A stretch of 64,000 nt of DNA from Prado023 sp963798745 (GTDB lineage: Bacteria > Actinomycetota > Actinomycetes > S36-B12 > CAIYMF01): assembly GCA_963798745.1 (NCBI GenBank), contig CAWCUF010000001.1:62001-126000 (forward strand), read 5' to 3'. Positions 8,101 to 16,640 of this stretch are shown in pieces. The first letter of the stretch is position 1, and the number at the start of each line of letters is the position of its first letter. Made by a program: the position numbers and the translations under genes. A model generated the notes under the pieces. It was not told where the DNA came from, made no database searches, and was given only the letters and a program-made list of their open reading frames with translations.

Positions 8101-9358
8101 TCAGACCTCGATCCAGCCTTCGCTGACCAGCACCGACTCCCCGCCGATCCGCACCTCGACCACCTGCCCGGCGCGCTTGATCGCGCGGGCCTCGAGCAGG
8201 CTGGGGCGACCCATCTCGACGCCCTGGGCGATCCGCCACCGGAAGTCGCCGTCGCCAGCCTGGTCGGTGGCCGCGAGCAGTGCGGCCAATGCGCAGTTCG
8301 CGCTGCCGGTCGCGGGGTCCTCGGGCACGCCGTCGAACGGGGCGAACATTCGGGCGCGCAGGTCGACGGCGTGCCCGAGGACACCCGGCACATCGACACC
8401 GAGATCCTCACCGCGGGACTGAGTGTCGCTCGGCGCATCGACGCCAGGTGCCTGGACGATCGGCCCGCCGATACTGGGCCCATCGGTGCTGGGCTCGTAC
8501 GTTGGGGACTGACCGACGCTCGGCGCATCGACGCCAGTTGGCCGGACGATCGGGCCGCCGATACTGGCCTTATCGGTGCTGGGCTTGTGAGTTGGGGACT
8601 GACCGACGCTCGGCGCATCGACGCCAGGTCGCTGTACGCCAGGCCCATCCGTGCTGGGCCCGTCGGTGCTGGGCCCGTTGACGGTGGGCCCGCTGACTGT
8701 GGCATCCGCCCGAGCTCCACCCGGGGCGCGGGTGTAGAGGAGAACGTCGGGCTGGCCGCCGATCGCCGCCAACCGCTCGAGCGACGTGGGGTCGACCTGC
8801 GCCCGGCCCAGAGCCGCGAGGTCGACCACCTCGACGATCGTGAACGGCAGACCGACCGAGGCAACCACCGGCGGGTGCGTGGTGGTGACGAGCTCCGCGG
8901 GCGTCAGACCGAGCGCGGCGGCGACGAGTTCGACCGACTGCGTCGCGCCCCGACTGAACGGCTCCGGCGCGGTGAGTTCGCACCAGAACCGCGCTCCACC
9001 ACGCGGCCGGCCCGCGCGGCTCGATGCGGACCGGCACCAGCCCGGCGACCTCCTCGAAGGTCACCGTCCGCGCGGAGGTCATCGACCCGAACTCGCCAGT
9101 GGCCGCGAGCGCGAACGCCGTGCCGACGTTGGGATGCCCGGCGAAGGGCACCTCCCGCGTGGGCGTGAAGATGCGCACGCGCCGATCGTGGCCGTGCTCG
9201 GAGGGGAGCACGAACGTCGACTCGGAGTAGTTGAACTCGCGCGCGACCTGCTGCATCTGGGCGTCGGTGAGTCCGGTTGCGTCGGGCAGCACGGCCAACG
9301 CGTTGCCGCCGAACCGGGTGTCGGTGAACACATCACAGGTCAGGAACCGCACGCGCAT
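8101..9358 (-). pseudogene. PhzF-family isomerase gene, frameshifted and carrying an in-frame minisatellite
   Basis: PhzF proteins are epimerase/isomerase-like enzymes of two similar domains. The N-terminal part from the ATG at 9358 reads FLTCDVFTDTRFGGNALAVL, FNYSESTFVL (with the conserved catalytic Glu) and FAGHPNVGTAFAL. Near position 9000 the frame changes by one base: AAWWS in the first frame is followed by ARFWCELTAPEPFSRG in another. The C-terminal domain continues from there to MFAPFDGVPEDPATGSANCA, the family's glycine-rich motif. Between the strand ending VLLYTRAPG and that motif lie about 100 extra residues encoded by a 90-bp tandem repeat. Total length is 3n+1, so one extra base would explain the break. 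It may be a true pseudogene or an assembly error. Confidence 0.75.
8416..8685. repeat. 90-bp minisatellite inside the phzF gene (3 units)
   Basis: Units start at 8416, 8506 and 8596, each opening with GGACTGA and containing GCTCGGCGCATCGACGCCAG in the first third. The third unit diverges toward its end. Ninety bases is 30 codons, so copy-number change keeps the frame. In the minus-strand protein the units read approximately GVDAPSVGQSPT, then PSTD, SIGGPIV, a Pro/Gly/Ser/Thr-rich spacer. Confidence 0.85.
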
Positions 9359-9893
9359 GGCAACTCCGCTCAGTCGAGGTGCAGCAATCATCGCGCTCGA
9401 AACTCCGCATGAGCCATCCGCTTCCCCCTTCCGAAGTGGTTCCCGAGTCTGAGAAATGCATCAGCTGTGGAAGAGCGGGTGCGGGGCGGGCGTGGAGACC
9501 TGGCTCACGGGGCCGAGGTGCGGTGCGGGGGATGGGAGGCTTGGGCGCGAGAACGCTGGGCGAGGCCGGGCGCAAGGGCGTGGAGGCCTGGCTCGCGGGC
9601 CGAGGCGCGGCAAGCGGAGATAGGGCCTGGGCGCAAGAGCGCTAGGCGAGCGCCGGGCGGGGGGCGCGGCTCCCGGGGACAGTGAGCGGGCTCGGGGCCG
9701 GGGGCTAGGTTGCGAGGGCACCGGCCGAGAGCGCTGGGCCGCGACGTGGGTGCGAAAGCGCTGGGCGCGGGCGGGGGGCGGCTCGCGGGGATAGCGGGCG
9801 AGAGCGCGGGCGCGGGGCCGGGTTCCGAGGGCACTGGGCTGGGGCGCGGGCGCGGGGGATGGGTACGAGAACGCGGGTTGGGGTGCGTGTGGG
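9359..9893. other. G-rich low-complexity intergenic region
   Basis: There is no credible gene here. From about 9465 to 9890 the plus strand is a degenerate repeat of words such as GCGCTGGGCG and GAGCGCGGGCG with many G-runs. On the minus strand, downstream of the glycosyltransferase operon, the RNA would be C-rich and G-poor, the composition expected of a Rho-dependent termination region. The plus strand has G-quadruplex potential. Confidence 0.45.
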
Positions 9894-12104
9894 TCAGCGC
9901 ACGGGAGTTGTCGAACCGTCGGGGTTGATCGTGGCGAGCCAGAGGTTGCTGCCGAAGCGGACCGGGCGCAGCGAGGGGAACAGGCTGTGCGGCCAGCGCG
10001 ACATCGGCGCCGACAGCCAGGGGTCCTGCGGGGCGTCCGACCAGGGCAGCAGGTCCCCCTGATCGGTGAACACCACGACGTCCTCGCCCCACACAGCACG
10101 GATGGCGCCCAGCTCCTCGCGAGTGGTACCCGGACCCACCTCGACCACATCGGCGTCGCAGCGGATACGCAGCGTCGGCAGCCACGGCGGACTGGAACCG
10201 CGCACCACTACCACCCGACCGCCCTGTACCTGGGCGCAGACCGTCGCTACCTGGTCGGCCCGCCCGCCGTACTCGGTGGTGGCGACCAGCGTGCCCCAGG
10301 TGACCAGCGGGGCCAGCAGGATGCTGACCACCAGCGCCCACGCGCCGACCCGGCGCCCTCGGGTGCGCGAGGCGCGGAACACCGGCGGCAGCACCCACGC
10401 CGCGCACAGCAGGACCGCCGGCAGCACGGCCGGCAGGAACCGGCGCATCGCCCAGATGTGGTCCGGGGTGATCGCCGGGCGGTAGAGGTAGAGCAGCGCG
10501 GGCACCCCGACCGTGGCCAGGAACACCACGACCTCGGGGCGCCAGTGCAGGATCGCACCCCGCAGCATCAGGGCGGCACCGATCACGGCCAGCAGCACCG
10601 TCACCGGCCCCAGGTACCAGACCAGCCAGTTCACGGTCATCTCGTCGTAGCTGCGGGTGCCGTCCACAGCGACCCCGGCGGCGCGCTGGGCCGAAGCGAT
10701 GAACCACTCCTGGCCAGAGCCCGGCTCGATGAGGTTGCGCTGCATCCACAGCGGCCGGCTTGCCAGCAACACCGCCCCGGCAACGAACGTACCCGCCGCC
10801 ACGCCGGCCAGGGTCGAGCGATGCGCGACCAGCCAGGGGTGCAGCCGGCCCACGTGCAGGACCACGCCCAGCACGGCGACCGCGAGCAGGCAGGCGGCGA
10901 GCAGCCCGAGCAACTGCACGTACAGGCTGCGGTGATCGGCCAGGTAGCCGGCGCTGTTGCGCGCGAGGTCCAGGTAGCCCAGCCCGACCATCAGCAGCGC
11001 CATCACCGAGGCGAGGCCGAGTCCGCGCAGCCAGGTCGCCCGCTGCGTGCGACCCGAGGCCACGGCGACCACGCCGAGCCCCAGGATCAGTCCGGCCGAG
11101 ACCGCGGCCCCGTCGATGCGGCTCAGCGCGGTGCTGCCCACCATCGCGCCGCCGAGGGCGAAGCGCCACATCCGCGGGTCACGCCCGGCGCTCCACAGCA
11201 CAGCCAGCCCCCCGAAGGTGAGCACGATGTTCGTCGGCTCGGTGAACGCGGAGCGGCTGAAGTAGATCATCGGCGTGCTCAGGGCCAACCCGAGCATCGG
11301 CACCAGGCCCCAGCGCGGTCCGACCAGCCGGCGCGCCACGTCATACACCGCCAGCAGCCCGATCGCGCCGATCAGGAGGTTGGCCGCCAGCAGCCCGCGC
11401 AGGCCGGCAGCCCAGCCGACGACCGCGATCAGGCCGGGGAACGCCTTGGCGCCCTGGGCATCGAGGTGGTCACCGACCAACCAGAACGCATCGGAGGTGA
11501 CCCGTGCCGACGGGACCTGCGCGGCGACCTCAGCGGCCGTGCGGATCGGGATCGTGGGGTCGGGGTGGTCGACCAACCAGGCGCCCTGCAACGTCAGGAA
11601 CCCCGGGTCGCGCTGCACCAGCAGCACCTCCCCGGCGAACGGAAGGTTCACGATCAGCCAGGCCACCACGAGTCCCACTGCCCAGGCAGCGCCGCGGCGG
11701 TGATCGGCGTCGCCTGGGACCGGGCTGGGCCCCCAGCGCCAGGTCACCGCCACGGCCAGGACGACCGCGGGCAGCACGACGATCGGGCGGAACGCCCCGA
11801 GAATCACTGCGAGGCAGACCGTCAGGGTCATCCAGAACAGCAGCACGGGTAGCCGGGAGGGAATGGCGAGCACGATCGCCCAGACCCGGGAGGTGCCTGC
11901 GGGGGCTGCGCCTGCCGAGGGTGCGCCTGTCGCGGGTGCGGCTGCTGAGGGTGCGCCTGTGCTGAGCGCACCGATGCCGGTTCGGTGCGTGGACCCAGCA
12001 GCCGCCTGCGGGGCTGGCGTGGCGCCGTCGGCTGGCACGGGCCGGGTGGGCCGGGCGGCCGGGCCGGGACGCCCAAGGTCCTGCCCGCTGGACCCGGAAC
12101 TCAC
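9894..12104 (-). CDS. Polytopic membrane protein, GT-C glycosyltransferase-like
   Basis: This large integral membrane protein of 736 residues starts with a 70-residue Ala/Pro/Gly-rich cytoplasmic tail containing GAPSAAAPATGAPSAG repeats. About ten hydrophobic segments follow, from VWAIVLAIPSRLPVLLFWM onward. After the first helix pair, an extracytoplasmic loop has QRDPGFLTLQGAWLVDHPD. The C-terminal 130 residues are soluble and end at the window's C-rich region. The topology and loop resemble GT-C enzymes using polyprenyl-phosphate sugars, but no diagnostic DD/DE motif was proven. Its GTG overlaps the stop of the upstream GT2 gene (GTGA), so it is the last gene of a coupled operon. The acceptor is unknown. 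Confidence 0.65.
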   Translation of the reverse strand: MSSGSSGQDLGRPGPAARPTRPVPADGATPAPQAAAGSTHRTGIGALSTGAPSAAAPATGAPSAGAAPAGTSRVWAIVLAIPSRLPVLLFWMTLTVCLAVILGAFRPIVVLPAVVLAVAVTWRWGPSPVPGDADHRRGAAWAVGLVVAWLIVNLPFAGEVLLVQRDPGFLTLQGAWLVDHPDPTIPIRTAAEVAAQVPSARVTSDAFWLVGDHLDAQGAKAFPGLIAVVGWAAGLRGLLAANLLIGAIGLLAVYDVARRLVGPRWGLVPMLGLALSTPMIYFSRSAFTEPTNIVLTFGGLAVLWSAGRDPRMWRFALGGAMVGSTALSRIDGAAVSAGLILGLGVVAVASGRTQRATWLRGLGLASVMALLMVGLGYLDLARNSAGYLADHRSLYVQLLGLLAACLLAVAVLGVVLHVGRLHPWLVAHRSTLAGVAAGTFVAGAVLLASRPLWMQRNLIEPGSGQEWFIASAQRAAGVAVDGTRSYDEMTVNWLVWYLGPVTVLLAVIGAALMLRGAILHWRPEVVVFLATVGVPALLYLYRPAITPDHIWAMRRFLPAVLPAVLLCAAWVLPPVFRASRTRGRRVGAWALVVSILLAPLVTWGTLVATTEYGGRADQVATVCAQVQGGRVVVVRGSSPPWLPTLRIRCDADVVEVGPGTTREELGAIRAVWGEDVVVFTDQGDLLPWSDAPQDPWLSAPMSRWPHSLFPSLRPVRFGSNLWLATINPDGSTTPVR

Positions 12105-13222
12105 CGCGTCCCGGGCCGGACGCCCGTGGGGCGCGCCCGCAGGTCCGCCTCCTCCTGCGCCTGCGGGGCCCCCGGCGCCCCTGGCACCTCCGGCACGGCG
12201 TGGTCACCGGCGCTCGGCGCCGTCCCGAGAAGCGTGTCGGACGGCTGCGCGTCGGGATGCTGCGCACCCTGGGCGTACAACGTCCCGAAGTGCAGCTCCC
12301 GGGTCTCCCGCAGCGTGCGGATCCCGATCGTGCGCAGGCTGGAGATCTGGTCGGCGATGATCCCGAGGGCGAAGACCTGCACCGCGGAGATCGCGAGCAC
12401 CGCGCCCAGGATGATCGACTGCATGTGCCCGGTGGCCACGCCGTCGCGCACGAGGTCGGCCATGAACGGCGTCCAGGCCAGCAGCGCGCCGATGCTGAGC
12501 ACCAGCGCCAGGCTCCAGAAGAACTTCAGGGGTGAGTAGTAGGACAGCACCCGGAACAGGGCCAACGAGTTGCGCCGGACGTAGCCCCACATCGAGCCGA
12601 ACAACCGGCTCGGGCGCACCGAGTCGTTGCGGGTCACCGGCACGTTGGCCAGCGCCATCCGGAAGTTGCCGGCCTGGACCAGGGACTCCAGCGTGTAGGT
12701 GTAGGGGGTGGTGATGACCAGCGACATGGCCGCCGAGCGCGAGTAGGCGCGGAACCCGCTGGTCGCATCGGCCACCGACAGTCCGGAGATCGAGCGCACG
12801 ACCCGGCTGCCCGCGCCCTGCAGCGCGCGCTTGATCATGCTGAACTCGGCCACCCGACCCGTCTGCCGGTCCCCGACCACGATGTCGGCTGCGCCGGCCA
12901 CGATCGGCGCGACCAGGGCCGGGATGCACGAGGAGTCGTACTGGTTGTCGGCGTCGGTGTTGACCACCACGTCGGCACCCCGGCGCAGCGACTCCTCGAT
13001 GCCGTAGGAGAAGGCCGCCGCCAGGCCCCGGTTGCGCGGGAAGCCGATCACGTGCTCCACGCCGTTGGCCCGGGCCACCGCGCGGGTCTCGTCGGTCGAG
13101 CCGTCATCGATCACCAACCACTCGACCGCATCGAACCCCGGTACCTCCCGCGGGAGGGTGGCCAGGGTCGCGGGCAGGTGATCCGCCTCGTTCAGGCAAG
13201 GGATCTGGATGATCAGCTTCAC
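12101..13222 (-). CDS. Family 2 glycosyltransferase, polyprenyl-phosphate sugar transferase type
   Basis: The N-terminal GT-A domain reads LIIQIPCLNEADHLPATL, WLVIDDGSTDETR and the metal-binding VVNTDADNQYD (DxD) near residue 95, then DATSGFRAYSR. This is the pattern of DPM1/GtrB-type enzymes that load a sugar onto polyprenyl phosphate. Two C-terminal membrane helices (FWSLALVLSIGALLAW and SIILGAVLAISAVQVFALG) support membrane anchoring. The start is a GTG preceded by GGGGGAG. It probably makes the lipid-linked sugar donor for the downstream GT-C-like protein. The sugar (mannose, glucose or other) cannot be read from the sequence. Confidence 0.88.
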   Translation of the reverse strand: MKLIIQIPCLNEADHLPATLATLPREVPGFDAVEWLVIDDGSTDETRAVARANGVEHVIGFPRNRGLAAAFSYGIEESLRRGADVVVNTDADNQYDSSCIPALVAPIVAGAADIVVGDRQTGRVAEFSMIKRALQGAGSRVVRSISGLSVADATSGFRAYSRSAAMSLVITTPYTYTLESLVQAGNFRMALANVPVTRNDSVRPSRLFGSMWGYVRRNSLALFRVLSYYSPLKFFWSLALVLSIGALLAWTPFMADLVRDGVATGHMQSIILGAVLAISAVQVFALGIIADQISSLRTIGIRTLRETRELHFGTLYAQGAQHPDAQPSDTLLGTAPSAGDHAVPEVPGAPGAPQAQEEADLRARPTGVRPGTR

Positions 13223-13300
13223 GACGGCTCCCCCGGATCGGTGTGCGAGGCGGAGCGTGGCTGCATGCTGGGAAGGATACGGCGCGCGGCGCGGGTTCCC

Positions 13301-14416
13301 CTAGTCGCTGATCGGCGCGGACCGGCGCGCGCGGACCGATCGGGCCGCACCAGGCACCCCGAGCCCCACGGCCAGGACGACGTCCACCACGAGCAGGACC
13401 AGCCGGGAGACCAGGCTGACCGTCAGTGCCGCCGGCGCCCCGATCGAGCCGGCCAGCGTGGCCACGAGCACGCCCTCGCGGACCCCGGCCCCCGCGGGCA
13501 GCGGCACCACGAGCAGTCCGGCGACGAAGGCCAGGGCGAACGCCCCGATGGTGGGGACCAGATCACTGGTCGTGGCGCCCAGCGGCCGTGCCAGCAGCCA
13601 GGCGTGCGCACCGAGGAACGTCCAGCAGGCCAGCATCCACGCCATCGCCGCCGCCAGGGTCCGACCCGACAGGGCGACGTCCGGCGCGACCCTTCCGACC
13701 CGCGCGAATGCCCATCCGAGACCCCGGTTGAGCCAGCCCGGTCGGGCCAGTGCCACGCCGATCGCGGCGGCGACCAGGACCAGCACCAGCGTGGTCCCGC
13801 CACCCTGGCCGCCACCGAGCAGGGCCAACAGGCCCACGACCCCTCCGGTGGCCGCCGCGATCAGCAGGGCCACGAGGTAGCTGACCAGCATCGTGGCACG
13901 CGCGATCCCCCGGCGGGCACCGAGCTCGGCCTGGATGGCCGCGGTCCACACCGAGCCCGGGACGTACTTGCCCAACTGGCCGGCGGCGAACATGGTCATC
14001 GCCGGATGCACCGCCACCGGCGCCCCGAGCCCGCGCAGCACGACCCGCCAGGACAACCCCGAGCTGAGCACGCCCAGCGCGCCGGCCAGCCCGGAGGCGA
14101 GCAGGTCGGCCCAGGACAAGGACCTCAGGTCCTCTCGAACCGCCTGGCCGTTGCGGACCAGGGCCACCACGAGGAACACCCCGACCAGCCCGACCAGCAG
14201 CACGGAGAGCCCCCGGCTGCCGCGGCCCAGGGACTTCGAGGTCGGGGAGGGAGCGGGACCGGAGCCGTCCGCCGGACCACTACCCACTGCCGCCCCGGCG
14301 GTCGGCACTCGCTGGGTCGGCACTGGGTCGGCCGGCACTGGCTCGGTGGGTTCGGGCTCGGTGGGTTCGGGCGCGGCGGGTTCGGGCGCGGCGGGTTCGA
14401 CCGGCGGCTCGGTCAC
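13301..14416 (-). CDS. Lysylphosphatidylglycerol synthase TM-region-like membrane protein
   Basis: This 371-residue integral membrane protein resembles the flippase-like/LPG synthase transmembrane family (UPF0104/AglD-like). It starts with a 60-residue cytoplasmic tail of tandem PAAPEPAAPEPTEPEPTEP repeats. The hydrophobic core follows, with FAAGQLGKYVPGSVWTA and PLPAGAGVREGVLVATLAG, the two conserved loops of the family. The GTG start overlaps the upstream stop (GTGA). In glycosyltransferase operons such proteins are thought to help lipid-linked intermediates cross the membrane; that role is inferred here. Confidence 0.8.
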   Translation of the reverse strand: MTEPPVEPAAPEPAAPEPTEPEPTEPVPADPVPTQRVPTAGAAVGSGPADGSGPAPSPTSKSLGRGSRGLSVLLVGLVGVFLVVALVRNGQAVREDLRSLSWADLLASGLAGALGVLSSGLSWRVVLRGLGAPVAVHPAMTMFAAGQLGKYVPGSVWTAAIQAELGARRGIARATMLVSYLVALLIAAATGGVVGLLALLGGGQGGGTTLVLVLVAAAIGVALARPGWLNRGLGWAFARVGRVAPDVALSGRTLAAAMAWMLACWTFLGAHAWLLARPLGATTSDLVPTIGAFALAFVAGLLVVPLPAGAGVREGVLVATLAGSIGAPAALTVSLVSRLVLLVVDVVLAVGLGVPGAARSVRARRSAPISD

Positions 14417-16365
14417 CGGGGCGCGCGACCGATCAGCACCAGCCCGGTGCCGCGGTCGGGCCGACGTCGCTGCAGCCACACGCCGGGTGCGGAGGCCAGC
14501 GCGGTGGCCCGACCCGACCACGACGGCGGCTGCAGGAACGAGCTGCTCTGCTCGGTGGCCGCGGCGACCACCCCACCGGCGTCGGCATGGGCACGCGCCC
14601 GGTCGGCGCGGGCCAGCCGCCGAGCCGCGACGGTGTTGCGGACGGCTTCGAGGGCGTAGCCCACGGGGTAGCCGACGTGCACGACCTGGACATCGACGAG
14701 TCCGACCTCGCGGGCCATCGCGGCCAACTGCCCGGCGCTGTACCGACGGAAGTGGCCGGCGATCTCGTCGGCGGCGCCCATCCGATCCGGGCCGGCGGGC
14801 GTGGAGAGGATCAGCAGGCCGCCGGGCGCCACCCGCTGCGCCCACTGCGCCAGCGCGTCGGCATCGTGGTCGATGTGCTCGATCACCTCGAACGCGCACA
14901 CGAGGTCGAAACGCTCCTGCTCGTCGAGGTCGGCCAGCGCGGCGACCAGCCGACCCGGGGTGCCCAGCGCGGCCAGGCGGGCCGCCGTGATGGCCCGGGT
15001 CCGGTCGGAGAGCTCGACGCCGGTGTAGGCGCGCCCGGGCGCGAGCCGGCAGGCCGCCGCGCCCTCGCCGGGACCGATCTCCAGGACCTCGTGCACCTGC
15101 GCACCCTCGAGCGCGCGGGAGATGACGTCCCAGCGCAGATGGGCGTTGAACGTCAGCGGTGGCAGCGCCGCCCGCCGCCCGGGTGCTTGGGCGAGCCGGT
15201 CGTCCAGGGCGCGGGTCGAGGCCTCGGGCGTGAACTGTTCGGCTGCCTTGCGGGCGCGATGACGGGCCACTGTGCGGGACTCCTTGTCCGAGGCGAGCTG
15301 GCGCAGGGCGCCGGCAAGGGCGTGCGGGTCTCCCGGTGCGACGCGGATGACGGCCGATCCGAGGGTACCCGCTGCCGGGGTGTCCCCGGTGATCACCGCA
15401 CAGCCGGCGGCCATGCCCTGGTAGACCTTGGTGGGCACCACCCGCTGCGCCTTGGGCCCGGTGCCGAAGACCCCCAGGCAGACCTCGTTCTCGGCGACGA
15501 GCGCGGGGAGCTCATCGGGATCCACCCAGTCCAGCCAGCGCACGTGCGGATTGCCCTCGGCCAGCGCGCGCGTCTCGGCGAGATCCTGGCCGTGGCCGAT
15601 CATCGTGAACTCGATGGGCTCCCCGCGCAGCAGGGCGATGGCGGCACCGATGGTGGGGGCGCCCTGCAGGGGGGTGTAGAGCCCGAAGAACACGACCCGC
15701 AGGGCGGCGGGCCGGCGCTCCGCGGGACCCCCAACGCCTCCCATGGGGCTGGGCACCGGATCCTGGCGACCCGGACGATCCTGCTCGGGACCGGGCCCCG
15801 GAGGTCGTCCGGCAGCGCGCCGGCCGGCCGCTCGCCATTGCTCCTGCGCACCGACCGGCGCGACGACCGCCCTGCCACGTGCGGAGTCGGGCAGCATGCC
15901 GGCCTGCAACTCGGTGTCGACCACGACGACATCGGCAGCGCACACGGCCGCCCGGTCGACGAGGTCCAGGGCGCGCAGGCGCAGCCCACCGGCCAGCCCA
16001 CGATCGCGCACCGTGTCGGCCAGCCCCACCAGGTGGTCCAGGGCGATCGTGGCGCTGGGATGACACCACCGGGCCAGATGCACGTCGGCATGCCCGAGGT
16101 ACCCGACGAGCACGACCTCCGGCGCGGGCCGGCCGCGAGAGGCGCGGACCAGATGACCCCAGGACCTGGCCTGTCGCCCGACCAGGCGCAGCGCCGCGGA
16201 CACCGACCCGGCAGCCGCGACCTTGTCCGAGGTCGAAGCCCCGAGCGGGGCGTTGACCTCCTCGACAGCCCATCCGTGGGCTGCCAGCCCGTCGCGCAGC
16301 ACAGCGACCCTCGGGTGCAGGGCGGCGTCGTACGAGCCGAACACGACCAGCCTGCCGCGCGCCAT
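14413..16365 (-). CDS. Fusion of a GT4-like glycosyltransferase with a SAM methyltransferase
   Basis: This is a 650-residue two-domain protein. Residues 1-375 look like a GT-B glycosyltransferase: LVVFGSYDAALHPRVAVLRD at the N terminus, FFGLYTPLQGAPTIGAAI in the middle, and KVYQGMAAGCAVITGDTPA at the acceptor/donor cleft. Residues about 395-650 are a class I methyltransferase: EVLEIGPGEGAAACRL (motif I), FDLVCAFEVIEHIDHDADAL and GGLLILSTPAGPD. I placed the start at the ATG at 16365 with GGAGAGGGG upstream, not the longer ORF. It opens a four-gene minus-strand operon with the membrane protein, GT2 and GT-C-like genes. The likely role is assembly of a methylated glycan or glycolipid of the envelope. 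Confidence 0.85.
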   Translation of the reverse strand: MARGRLVVFGSYDAALHPRVAVLRDGLAAHGWAVEEVNAPLGASTSDKVAAAGSVSAALRLVGRQARSWGHLVRASRGRPAPEVVLVGYLGHADVHLARWCHPSATIALDHLVGLADTVRDRGLAGGLRLRALDLVDRAAVCAADVVVVDTELQAGMLPDSARGRAVVAPVGAQEQWRAAGRRAAGRPPGPGPEQDRPGRQDPVPSPMGGVGGPAERRPAALRVVFFGLYTPLQGAPTIGAAIALLRGEPIEFTMIGHGQDLAETRALAEGNPHVRWLDWVDPDELPALVAENEVCLGVFGTGPKAQRVVPTKVYQGMAAGCAVITGDTPAAGTLGSAVIRVAPGDPHALAGALRQLASDKESRTVARHRARKAAEQFTPEASTRALDDRLAQAPGRRAALPPLTFNAHLRWDVISRALEGAQVHEVLEIGPGEGAAACRLAPGRAYTGVELSDRTRAITAARLAALGTPGRLVAALADLDEQERFDLVCAFEVIEHIDHDADALAQWAQRVAPGGLLILSTPAGPDRMGAADEIAGHFRRYSAGQLAAMAREVGLVDVQVVHVGYPVGYALEAVRNTVAARRLARADRARAHADAGGVVAAATEQSSSFLQPPSWSGRATALASAPGVWLQRRRPDRGTGLVLIGRAPR

Positions 16366-16627
16366 CACCCACCCCTCTCCTGATCGCGAGGTCGCCGACA
16401 CGCCCCCCCCGCGCCGACCGCACGGTCGCACCGATTCGCACCGGGCAACGCCTGTCGCCCCGATTGTCGCGCACGGCCCGCGGCGTGGACGCGCCAGAAC
16501 GTCCCTCGCAGCCACGCGCCAGCGCCCACGGGGCGCGCGGCCCCGCGAGCGCCCGACGGGTCACCGGCTGTTCGGGTCCTGCTGGCCTGACTCTCGAGGC
16601 CTTGCGGACACCCGTGGCCGGCGCTGC

Positions 16628-16633
16628 TAGCGT
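16628..16633 (+). promoter_or_regulatory. -10 box of the TetR-ACT-GNAT gene, leaderless start
   Basis: TAGCGT lies seven bases before the GTG at 16641, and four bases before another in-frame GTG at 16638. No Shine-Dalgarno is present. Confidence 0.5.
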
Positions 16634-16640
16634 CTCTGTG

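Noticed and set aside
8416..8685. Possible CRISPR-like or attachment repeats
   Set aside because: Units are contiguous without spacers and are coding in frame, so a minisatellite.
7738..9168. 476-residue plus-strand ORF over the phzF gene
   Set aside because: The minus strand carries clear PhzF motifs in two frames; the plus ORF has no recognisable domain.
9505..11169. Long minus-strand ORF overlapping the GT-C gene
   Set aside because: Another frame has coherent membrane helices; this one is a low-complexity shadow.
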